Source of the DNA: Paraktedonobacter sp964250225
GTDB lineage: Bacteria > Chloroflexota > Ktedonobacteria > Ktedonobacterales > Ktedonobacteraceae
Assembly: GCA_964250225.1 (NCBI GenBank)
Contig: CAXUEY010000049.1
Location: forward strand, 1-38,589
Length of the DNA stretch: 38,589 nt
Direction: 5' to 3'
The position numbers were made by a program, and so were the translations under genes. The notes under the pieces are model-generated. The model made no database searches. It saw nothing but the letters and a program-made list of their open reading frames with translations, and was not told the DNA's origin. Shown here piece after piece: positions 7,711-15,289 of the stretch (its first letter is position 1; each line of letters begins with the position of its first letter).

Positions 7711-8661
7711 GTGGAAAGCATTGAGGTAAGTGGCAAAAGTGTAGATGACGCTCTGTTGCAGGCCCTGGTTCGTCTGCATAAACGCCGTGACGAGGTAGAA
7801 GTCACCGTTTTGCAGGAGCCTTCGCGTGGCACGTTTGGCATTGGCGGCAAGGAAGCCCGCCTGCGCGTGACGGTGATTGCCGGACGCGGCGGCGCGGTAA
7901 TCACGCCTGAAATGGCCGACGCCTTGCTTGGCCCTGCCGACGAAGAAGAACTGTACGACGAGGAGGACGAGGAGCTGGCAGAGGGCGAGGAGGATGAGGA
8001 ATTTGACGAGGATGAGGACGAGGATGAGGAATTCGAGGAGGGCGAAGAGGACGAGGAATTTGACGAGGAAGAAGAAGAAGAGGATGAGGAGTTTCTAGCG
8101 GAAGAAGAGACGTATCAATCCGCTCTGCCCCAGCTCGCCAATGCACTGGAGACCATCACAGTGGCTGAGGGCGAGATGCAGGAGGTCGAGCATCCCAGCA
8201 ATGAGGATGTGGCCACAACCGTCGATATTTTGCAGCATATTTTGCAGTACATAAATATTCGCGCACACGTTCAGGTGCGCTCACAGAACCCGTTGACGCT
8301 GAATATCCAGGGCATCAACGAGAACCTGGGCCTGCTGATCGGGCGACGCGGTGAGACCCTGGCGGCTCTGCAACTGCTGGTCAGTCTGATGGTCGGCCAT
8401 CGCACCAAACATCGCATGCGCATCATTGTGGACGCGGAGAACTATCGCGAACGTCGCGAGGAAAATCTGCGCTCGCTGGCTCTACGCGTGGCCCAGCAGG
8501 TACGCAGCTACCGCCGCTCTATCGCGTTGGAGGCCATGCCCCCCCACGAACGCCGCATTGTACATATCGCGCTCGCCGAAAGCAAAGATATCAGCACCGA
8601 GAGCACTGGCGAAGGGGACGCGCGCCGCGTGGTTATTTCGCTGAAACGCGTGGGTCGCTAA
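7711..8661 (+). CDS. jag: RNA-binding protein Jag/KhpB (Jag-N, KH, R3H)
   Basis: A 316-residue RNA-binding protein. Residues 1-60 are a Jag-N domain (SGKSVDDALLQAL, GTFGIGGKEARL). Residues about 72-132 are an extremely acidic linker of Asp/Glu. A KH domain follows with the GxxG loop in LIGRRGETL, and the C-terminus is an R3H domain (RSLALRVAQQVRS, MPPHERRIVHIAL, GEGDARRVVI). GTG start with GGAGG (7696-7700) 10 bases upstream. In other bacteria it follows yidC and affects cell division and envelope synthesis. The acidic linker is far longer than in typical homologues. The stop codon is at the edge of a 30-bp-arm hairpin. Confidence 0.93.
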   Translation: MESIEVSGKSVDDALLQALVRLHKRRDEVEVTVLQEPSRGTFGIGGKEARLRVTVIAGRGGAVITPEMADALLGPADEEELYDEEDEELAEGEEDEEFDEDEDEDEEFEEGEEDEEFDEEEEEEDEEFLAEEETYQSALPQLANALETITVAEGEMQEVEHPSNEDVATTVDILQHILQYINIRAHVQVRSQNPLTLNIQGINENLGLLIGRRGETLAALQLLVSLMVGHRTKHRMRIIVDAENYRERREENLRSLALRVAQQVRSYRRSIALEAMPPHERRIVHIALAESKDISTESTGEGDARRVVISLKRVGR

Positions 8662-8730
8662 ATTCTATTTTGTGTGGATGTCACCAGGTCGTTGGGAAAT
8701 GACCTGGTGACATCCACACAAAATAGAATT
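8661..8730. terminator. Perfect 30-bp-arm hairpin after jag
   Basis: The arms 8661-8690 and 8701-8730 are perfect reverse complements around a 10-base loop, and the left arm begins at the last base of the jag stop codon. There is no classic T-tract, though the outer stem is A/T-rich. It closes the rpmH-jag unit; read-through protection or RNA end stabilisation are both possible. Confidence 0.75.
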
Positions 8731-8759
8731 AGTACAATAAATGAAGAGGGGGGTGGTTC

Positions 8760-9674
8760 ATGCCGCCTGCCATTTTGCAGCCTCTCCAGAACGAGTCATG
8801 TCCCACCTTCCTGGCTATCGGGCATGTGACACGCGACCTCTTAGAGGGGGACGCGTTCACGCTCGGTGGCACCGTGACCTTTGCCGCCCTGACCGCCTAT
8901 CATTTAGGATTGGCCCCGGCGCTGGTGACGTGCGCTGATGAGACTCTGCTCGCGCAACTCCCCACGCTTTTGCCACAGATCGGTCTGGCTGCCCGCACCA
9001 CGCCGCGCTCCACAACCTTCGAGAATCGCTACGCCGAGGGCTTTCGCGTGCAGTATCTACGCGCGCGTGCCACCCACCTGGAACTCGCGGATATACCCGC
9101 CAACTGGCTGGACGCGCCGATTACGCTGCTCGGCCCGCTCGCTCAGGAGATCCCCCTGCCACTGGTCCAGGCTCTGCCGCGCCAGCCCGGTTCGCTGCTG
9201 GCCGCGACCCCCCAGGGCTGGCTGAGACGTTGGGACGAGACTGGACGCGTCTGGCCCACGCCCTGGGAGCATGCCGCCGAAATCCTGCCCCTGCTCGATG
9301 TACTAATTCTCAGCCACGATGACCTGTTACCCTTCGCCGATGGCAGACGCGAGGCCGCCGACGCCATGCTGTCCGAATGGAGCATGCACGTCCCCCTGCT
9401 GGTCGCCACCGACGGTCGCCACGGCGCCACGCTGTTCGAGCGCGGTATGACCACGCGTTTCCCGCCCTATCCCACCGTTGAGATCGACCCCACGGGGGCC
9501 GGGGATGTCTTCGCGGCGGCCTTTCTCACGCATCTCTACCAGCACCGCGATGCCCACGCCGCCATGCACTTCGCCAACTGCGCTGCCTCGCTCTCCATCG
9601 AGCACGCCGGCACCAGCGGCATTCCCGCGCCTGAACAGATCCAGGCGCGTATGATGCCGCTGGCACTCGAATAA
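8760..9674 (+). CDS. PfkB-family sugar/nucleoside kinase
   Basis: A 304-residue small-molecule kinase of the ribokinase/PfkB superfamily, which transfers phosphate from ATP to a sugar or nucleoside hydroxyl. The C-terminal signature DPTGAGDVFAAAF is intact and includes the catalytic Asp and anion hole. The N-terminal part has IGHVTRDLL and a GGT motif near residue 40, as in the substrate-lid region. Substrate cannot be told from the sequence. GAGGGGGG precedes the ATG. It stands alone after the jag hairpin and converges on the next gene with only 12 bases between them. Confidence 0.88.
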   Translation: MPPAILQPLQNESCPTFLAIGHVTRDLLEGDAFTLGGTVTFAALTAYHLGLAPALVTCADETLLAQLPTLLPQIGLAARTTPRSTTFENRYAEGFRVQYLRARATHLELADIPANWLDAPITLLGPLAQEIPLPLVQALPRQPGSLLAATPQGWLRRWDETGRVWPTPWEHAAEILPLLDVLILSHDDLLPFADGRREAADAMLSEWSMHVPLLVATDGRHGATLFERGMTTRFPPYPTVEIDPTGAGDVFAAAFLTHLYQHRDAHAAMHFANCAASLSIEHAGTSGIPAPEQIQARMMPLALE

Positions 9675-9686
9675 CGAATGTTATGA

Positions 9687-11303
9687 TTAGGGATTGTAGT
9701 AAGTAGGTGGTGAGAGTGGTTCCACTCCTGCCAGAATTGTGTTCCCATTGCCATTCGGATCAGGAATGCCCTGGGTACTCAAAAAGGTACTTTGCAGATA
9801 GTTTACATGGTTAACACGGACGTAAGGGAAGTTCCAACTCCATCCCCAGCTACTGCTAGCCATGCCTGGCTCAATCGGAGTCGCATAGAGGTTATCGGTC
9901 CCAGGCATCTGCCCCACTGGGCCAGCATTGGATGGAGGCTGGAAGTAGAGGCCGCCATTCGCGGCCCCGCTGACATCAATGCCACCAGAACCAGCCCACG
10001 CCGGGGCAACTGTGCCAACAACAACCTCTCCAAATGCTACTCCTGCTCCTGCGGGGCCACCCGTTGCTGCTCCCAGAACAATCTCTCCTGCATCGACACC
10101 ATAGGCTGCCTGGTTGGATGGGTTGGATGGGTCAAGAGACGCGCCACCAGTTCCCGCGCTATTATCTCCTGGGGCAGCATAGACTGTGTAATTGACGCCC
10201 CCTTCACGTTGCGTGTTAATTTGATCGCCGACGATGATCGCATTCTCTATCTGGAACGAATTGTTGTCGTGCGCCAGTTGCTGCACAATATCGCCTCCAC
10301 CCTGATAGCCCAGGATCGTGACTTTGGGATTGTCGAGGTTGTTTAAGGCGTCGTACTGCGCAATGGCCTGCTGAACCAGCAGCGCGTTCTGCTGAGCGCT
10401 TTTGCCATTATTCATCGTCTTCACCAGGACGACGACCCCCCCACCTGGGGTTTTGTAGATCACGATTGGTGACTGCGAGTTCTGAAGATCCAGCAGTAGA
10501 TCGCTAACAGTCACATCGGCTGTTGCGGAGGTCCACGTAAGAGTCTGTTTATAGTTTTCAACAGCCTTAGCAAGAGCATTGTACCAGTTTGTAAACGCAT
10601 CGACCTGGTTGTTATAGATCTGATCGAGCTCAACCTTCGCTTCCGACAGCTTGCTTTGTTCGTCCTGCACCTGCTGGTCGTATACTTGTTTGTGCGGATC
10701 TGCTGGCTGATGTCGTTGATCTGCCGGGAGCTGATTTTCGAGATGGTCGTACGTTTGCTGATACCCATTCATATTCTGGTTAGATTGATAGGTAATAGCA
10801 CCCCAGAACGAGTCCTTTGCCCCTTTGAGATCATCTAAGAGAGACTGCAGCCCAAAGTCGAACAGGCCGGCAATCATCACATAGTAGGCGAGCGTCCCAT
10901 CTCTCAGTTGGTTGGTGGCCTCCCTCCAACTATAGTGGTAGTAATCTAACGGATCACCATTCATACCAGATAGTGCCATTGGAGGCATAAAATTATCGAT
11001 CTGGCCTTCGTACTGGTCGTTCGCCGAGTGGATTGATTTGTTTGTGTTGTCGCTGGCCGTAACGAATTCCTGCAATTTTTGCTCCACGCGACCGGCCAGT
11101 TGAATATTGTTTTCAGTCGCGGTGGCGAACGTCATCGCACCCATGCCCGCAAAGGGGACATCATACCCATTAATCAGACCATCCTCCTGCCCACGTAGTT
11201 TTGTGTCGGCTTTCTGAAAATTGGTGATGAACTGGGGTACAAAGGTGGTGACTTTTGATAATCCGTCATTAAAGTCTTTTGTGACGTCGCTTAATTGCGT
11301 CAT
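9687..11303 (-). CDS. Large protein with helical N-terminus and degenerate alpha/beta-hydrolase-like segment
   Basis: I do not recognise this 538-residue protein with certainty. Residues 1-250 are predicted helical and rich in Gln/Asn/Asp, resembling LXG/WXG-type secretion-partner regions. From about 260 to 365 the sequence has a strand-turn-helix pattern like a lipase core; VTILGYQGGGDIVQQL (328-343) resembles the G-x-S-x-G nucleophile elbow, but the Ser position is Gln. The last 150 residues are Gly/Asn/Pro-rich. No signal peptide. AAGGAGAG precedes the ATG well. The next gene upstream on the same strand encodes a 117-residue WXG100-sized protein, so a type VII-like substrate pair is possible. 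It may be non-catalytic. Confidence 0.6.
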   Translation of the reverse strand: MTQLSDVTKDFNDGLSKVTTFVPQFITNFQKADTKLRGQEDGLINGYDVPFAGMGAMTFATATENNIQLAGRVEQKLQEFVTASDNTNKSIHSANDQYEGQIDNFMPPMALSGMNGDPLDYYHYSWREATNQLRDGTLAYYVMIAGLFDFGLQSLLDDLKGAKDSFWGAITYQSNQNMNGYQQTYDHLENQLPADQRHQPADPHKQVYDQQVQDEQSKLSEAKVELDQIYNNQVDAFTNWYNALAKAVENYKQTLTWTSATADVTVSDLLLDLQNSQSPIVIYKTPGGGVVVLVKTMNNGKSAQQNALLVQQAIAQYDALNNLDNPKVTILGYQGGGDIVQQLAHDNNSFQIENAIIVGDQINTQREGGVNYTVYAAPGDNSAGTGGASLDPSNPSNQAAYGVDAGEIVLGAATGGPAGAGVAFGEVVVGTVAPAWAGSGGIDVSGAANGGLYFQPPSNAGPVGQMPGTDNLYATPIEPGMASSSWGWSWNFPYVRVNHVNYLQSTFLSTQGIPDPNGNGNTILAGVEPLSPPTYYNP

Positions 11304-11472
11304 TACACTCTCCTTGCTTTCTGTACATGTATCTGCATCATGCGCAAAAGCGATAAGATGATGGCCCGCGAGAAGAAGTGACCGCAGTTATCAGGCCGGC
11401 CTGCACATGCCAGCGTCGTCAACAGCCAGCAAAAACATGCTACGCATTTTCTGCGTGGCTATGACGCGCTTA

Positions 11473-11826
11473 TTAGAAGGTTTGCGGTCCACCTATGGCT
11501 GAATTAGGCACAGCGTTGAATTTGGCCATATTATTGATCTCAGTCTGCTCTGCCGCAACCTTGACATCCTGCAGCGCATCACCTATATTCTCACGATCCT
11601 TGCAGAGCATTGTCAACTCGTTGGTATGGTCCTCGATAAATTGGTAAAACGCTGAATACAATTGAACTGGAAATTTGTTATCGTTCAGCTGGGTCAGTGT
11701 ATCGTGAAAATCCTGTACGCTATCCTGCCCTGGACCGAGGAGTGTCTGTGCATCTGTCTTGGCCTGCTTACCAACACCATGCACATAGTCGGGGTTAATT
11801 ATAATAGTATCGCCTGGGCCTCTCAT
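11473..11826 (-). CDS. Small helical WXG100-like protein
   Basis: A 117-residue protein predicted to be two long helices (about 10-55 and 60-105) with a short break, the size and layout of WXG100/ESAT-6-like proteins. A W-x-G motif is not visible, so the family assignment is uncertain. AAGGAAG lies upstream of the ATG. It is transcribed ahead of the 538-residue protein, with a 169-base gap, and could be its chaperone or export partner. No type VII secretion ATPase is in the window. Confidence 0.5.
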   Translation of the reverse strand: MRGPGDTIIINPDYVHGVGKQAKTDAQTLLGPGQDSVQDFHDTLTQLNDNKFPVQLYSAFYQFIEDHTNELTMLCKDRENIGDALQDVKVAAEQTEINNMAKFNAVPNSAIGGPQTF

Positions 11827-12160
11827 AGTTTAAGCTTCCTTTCACGCAACATTGAATACATGTTGCCTAAAGAGAGAGATATGGAGTCTTTCCTACCCTG
11901 TTTCGACAAAATCAGGGTGATGGAGAAACCGTACGTCCCCTATAAGTTGTGCTGTATCGAAAATTTCCACTAAAAGACAGCTAAAGCAAGTTTACCATAA
12001 AAGGTTTTCAATTGCCATATTCCACGACTCTTGTACTATGAGGTTCTGAGAGGTATGCATCTAATAGGCTATCCTGGTGACTGCATTGCCTTATCTTCCG
12101 TCGTAATAAGATACGACAAAAACATATGCTTATGAATAGTAGTCGTCCGGAGAAGTAATC
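11827..12160. other. Divergent intergenic region with a small palindrome
   Basis: This 334-base gap separates two divergent genes. It is AT-rich and has no convincing gene. GCAACAT (11846-11852) and ATGTTGC (11860-11866) form a palindrome with a 7-base spacer close to the minus-strand start, a possible operator. GTCGTA/TACGAC near 12100-12120 is a second, shorter inverted repeat upstream of the WD40 gene. No confident -35/-10 pair was found. Confidence 0.4.
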
Positions 12161-14461
12161 ATGTCTGCTTGTTTTCACTGCCAGAAGGAGATTGATCCTG
12201 CTGCTCCCGTTTGCCCTTACTGTCAGGCTCGCCAGCCTGTGGTTACGCCGAAAACCCTGGCACGCAGACGCGTGACGAGGCTAACAAGCGTTATCAGTAG
12301 CCTGATCCTGCTGGTTAGCTTCTTTCTGCCCTGGTTCCATCCTCTCACCTGGCCGTTGTTTGTGGGAGCGAACGATACAATGCAGCAGGGATTGAATACA
12401 GGAATCTCGTTCAGTGGGTGGGATCTCACGCAACATCAGTTTCTCGCGCACGAGTTTTACTCACCGCAAACGCTGCCTGGTGAATTTAGATTGCTCTGGT
12501 TGCTGCCGTTAACAGCTTTGTTGCTGCTGGGCGCTGAAATTGCGCGCATATGGCGACCGAGCGCCTTTAGCTGGCTGCGCTTCTGGGCAGGTCTGGGCAT
12601 CTGCGCCAGTGTAGTCAGCCTGCTCTACCTATTTCTCAAGCTGCCGGAACTAAACCTGTTGAAAGTGTTCATGCAGTTCACGCAGAATGGAGAGTACGGT
12701 TTCTGGCTCGCCTGCGCGAGTCTTATCCTGGCTACGCTGCTGCTCTTCAGGCATAGGAAGAGCGCTGACGAGTTTGCTAGTAGCAGAAGGAAGGCTCTGT
12801 TTGCAGGTTTGAACTATCTGGCCCTGCTGGGGGTGGGAGTGGCGGCAGGGAGCTTCTTGTTGGCTGAGCAACGGAATGCGGCCCGCGCGTGGAGCACTCG
12901 ATTTTTTTTCAAGATGAGCGCCCTGGTAACCTTCCCCCAGGGGAAAGTTCTTGCCTGGTCGCCTGATAGTAAAGCACTGCTCGCGCGTATGGGGCCTGGA
13001 GGCGCCTTTGATCCTCGTAGTGATTCTGAACTGCCAATGAACTGGCAGCAAGAGAGTGGCATCCAGTTTGCGCTAGTGCAGTTCGGAGGGATGACCGCTC
13101 AGGCCTGGTCGCCCGATGGCCGGTACGTGGCCATGACCGCTGAAAGGCAATCGCAGGTCTATAGCCTGTACAGCGGGAGCACAGAGATTGGGCAGGAGAA
13201 CTGGAAGGCGTTTCGGAACTACACAGTGGCAGGGACGAACAACGTGCAACTGCGCGGTCTCGCCTGGTCGCCCGATGGCCAGCGTCTCGCGGCTGGAGCG
13301 CAGGGCATAGATCCCCAGGGCAATGCCCTCTATGTTTGGGAAACTACCAGCGGCAAGCAGTTGGCGACATACCGCTTGCCTTTGCAGATGAACGCGGATG
13401 TCTATAGCGTGGCGTGGTCACCCGATGGCAAGACGCTCGCCGCCTGCGGATCTGCGAGAAGCGGGGTTATAGCAACCAATGGCAGCGCGCAGGGCTTTGT
13501 AGTCGCCTGGAATGTGCAAAGCGGCCAGGCGTTCTTCCAGCATCTTTCTCAGTTGAGTGACACAACTATCGCCTCGCTCGCCTGGTCGCCCGATGGCCGG
13601 TACGTGGCCATGACCGCTGAAAGGCAATCGCAGGTCTATAGCCTGTACAGCGGGAGCACAGAGATTGGGCAGGAGAACTGGAAGGCGTTTCGGAACTACA
13701 CAGTGGCAGGGACGAACAACGTGCAACTGCGCGGTCTCGCCTGGTCGCCCGATGGCCAGCGTCTCGCGGCTGGAGCGCAGGGCATAGATCCCCAGGGCAA
13801 TGCCCTCTATGTTTGGGAAACTACCAGCGGCAAGCAGTTGGCGACATACCGCTTGCCTTTGCAGATGAACGCGGATGTCTATAGCGTGGCGTGGTCACCC
13901 GATGGCAAGACGCTCGCCGCCTGCGGATCTGCGAGAAGCGGGGTTATAGCAACCAATGGCAGCGCGCAGGGCTTTGTAGTCGCCTGGAATGTGCAAAGCG
14001 GCCAGGCGTTCTTCCAGCATCTTTCTCAGTTGAGTGACACAACTATCGCCTCGCTCGCCTGGTCGCCCGATAGCCGTTCGCTTGCGTTCGCTGACGGCGC
14101 TTTTCAAGCGGGCTTCTATTCGTATCGGGATCTCTTTCCCCAGCCTTTGTCAGACGTTCCGGTGCAGGTGTGGGATGTCGCCGCGCATCGACTGATCCAC
14201 ACCTATAGCGGCCATATTCTGGGGATCAACTGTGTGACCTGGTCGCCGGATGGCAAACGCCTGGCAGCCGGTGGAGATGACGAAACGGTGCAGGTGTGGG
14301 ATACCACAAGTGGACAAAGGCTGCTGCTCTACCAGGGCACACAAGATGAGTTCGCTAATCGGTATAGAAATGCCTGGGTACTGGATCTGGCCTGGTCTCC
14401 TGATGGCAAGACTGTGGCTTCCTTGAGCGCCACTGAGCTACGCATCTGGGATGCACCTTAA
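12161..14461 (+). CDS. Zinc-ribbon, membrane-anchored WD40 repeat protein
   Basis: A 766-residue protein. The N-terminus is a CFHC...CPYC zinc ribbon (residues 4-21). Five hydrophobic segments follow (about 39-65, 109-128, 137-160, 178-196, 212-238). The rest is a beta-propeller of WD40 type with ten W-S-P-D-G/S motifs. The middle contains a perfect tandem duplication of 477 bp (159 residues, three blades); without it there would be seven motifs, the usual propeller size. CCGGAGAAG lies before the ATG. The propeller is likely a protein-binding platform held at the membrane; its partner is unknown. It could be related to kinase-associated WD40 sensors of the same phylum. Confidence 0.88.
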   Translation: MSACFHCQKEIDPAAPVCPYCQARQPVVTPKTLARRRVTRLTSVISSLILLVSFFLPWFHPLTWPLFVGANDTMQQGLNTGISFSGWDLTQHQFLAHEFYSPQTLPGEFRLLWLLPLTALLLLGAEIARIWRPSAFSWLRFWAGLGICASVVSLLYLFLKLPELNLLKVFMQFTQNGEYGFWLACASLILATLLLFRHRKSADEFASSRRKALFAGLNYLALLGVGVAAGSFLLAEQRNAARAWSTRFFFKMSALVTFPQGKVLAWSPDSKALLARMGPGGAFDPRSDSELPMNWQQESGIQFALVQFGGMTAQAWSPDGRYVAMTAERQSQVYSLYSGSTEIGQENWKAFRNYTVAGTNNVQLRGLAWSPDGQRLAAGAQGIDPQGNALYVWETTSGKQLATYRLPLQMNADVYSVAWSPDGKTLAACGSARSGVIATNGSAQGFVVAWNVQSGQAFFQHLSQLSDTTIASLAWSPDGRYVAMTAERQSQVYSLYSGSTEIGQENWKAFRNYTVAGTNNVQLRGLAWSPDGQRLAAGAQGIDPQGNALYVWETTSGKQLATYRLPLQMNADVYSVAWSPDGKTLAACGSARSGVIATNGSAQGFVVAWNVQSGQAFFQHLSQLSDTTIASLAWSPDSRSLAFADGAFQAGFYSYRDLFPQPLSDVPVQVWDVAAHRLIHTYSGHILGINCVTWSPDGKRLAAGGDDETVQVWDTTSGQRLLLYQGTQDEFANRYRNAWVLDLAWSPDGKTVASLSATELRIWDAP
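13103..14071 (+). repeat. Perfect 477-bp in-frame tandem duplication inside the WD40 gene
   Basis: Bases 13103-13579 are repeated without any mismatch I can see at 13580-14056, and the identity extends 15 bases further to 14071. The period of 477 bp is a multiple of three, so the frame is kept and three WD40 motifs are added. Zero divergence means a very recent event, or an assembly error. Confidence 0.95.
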
Positions 14462-14542
14462 AAACATGCCTGAACCTCTCACTATAGATCGGGCAGCCTG
14501 GTCAATGGGTGAACGCGGTTTTGAGTCGTTATAAGCAGCATA

Positions 14543-14938
14543 CTACTTGCCACTCAGCGCGAGCAGTTCGACGATCACCACAATCCCCAGGCTCACCAAC
14601 GCCGTGAAGAGGCTCCAGCTATGCAGCACGCGCAAGAATAAATTGAACACGATAAATATATCGAGCAGAAGTGCCTGGCGCAAGGCATGTCCGGTGGTGG
14701 GGCCTGAGATGCGCCGGGCCAGTAATTTCCGCGTGGCGAGATGGATCAGCGGTGCTAACGTGCAGAACAGCGCCACGCCCAGCAATGCGAAGAACACGAT
14801 GAAGGACCACACGCTCTGCGGCGGCACGTTGTTCACGAAGAGGAGCAGCGCGCCCCACGCGAGCAGCGCGACGATGGGCATGGTGACGAAGAGAGTATGC
14901 TTGCTGATGGTAATACGGCTCGAACGATTGTTTTTCAT
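14543..14938 (-). CDS. Small multi-pass membrane protein
   Basis: A 131-residue protein of unknown function with three to four hydrophobic segments (about 15-35, 43-65, and two between 85 and 127). The start MKNNRSS at 14938 is chosen over the longer frame to 14998 because its ATG overlaps the stop of the upstream LRR-like gene by one base (TGATG), a common translational coupling arrangement. A weak GGGGA lies upstream. Confidence 0.65.
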   Translation of the reverse strand: MKNNRSSRITISKHTLFVTMPIVALLAWGALLLFVNNVPPQSVWSFIVFFALLGVALFCTLAPLIHLATRKLLARRISGPTTGHALRQALLLDIFIVFNLFLRVLHSWSLFTALVSLGIVVIVELLALSGK

Positions 14939-15261
14939 CAATATATCCCCACGATTGGGCGTGACTCGAACTCTTTGCGGTGCTGATCGCAGAGCCACAG
15001 GCGCGTACCATCCTCGGCGATGACCTCGCTCAGCCGGTTACGTTTAAGATAAAGCTTTTGTAGGGAAGAACAGTACCACGCCTCCAGGGGCACATGAGCT
15101 AAATTCAATCCACAGAGATGCAATTCGACCAGATGTCCCTGCGCATCATATTTACAGCATTCCATATTCTTATGAACCCGGCATTCCTCATCACGATGCC
15201 AACTCTTCAAACCTCGTTCCAACTGTGCCATGATAGTTCGATCAATTGCCATTTTTGCCAT
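14938..15261 (-). CDS. Short leucine-rich-repeat-like protein
   Basis: A 107-residue protein with two leucine-rich-repeat-like units: LVELHLCGLNLAHVP and LQKLYLKRNRLSEV. Flanking parts hold seven Cys residues and several His (EECRVH, ECC, LWLCDQH), which could bind metal. No membrane segment. AGGAGA lies upstream of the ATG. It is translationally coupled with the membrane protein downstream, so the two probably act together. Function is unknown. Confidence 0.6.
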   Translation of the reverse strand: MAKMAIDRTIMAQLERGLKSWHRDEECRVHKNMECCKYDAQGHLVELHLCGLNLAHVPLEAWYCSSLQKLYLKRNRLSEVIAEDGTRLWLCDQHRKEFESRPIVGIY

Positions 15262-15289
15262 GTGCCACCCTTTCTCCTATGCTATCCCT

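Noticed and set aside
11662..11973. Plus-strand open frame of 103 codons across the start of the WXG100-like gene
   Set aside because: No ribosome binding site, and it overlaps a better-supported gene on the other strand.
13103..14071. Repeat array that might suggest CRISPR or satellite DNA
   Set aside because: It is one duplication of a coding segment, in frame, with no spacers.
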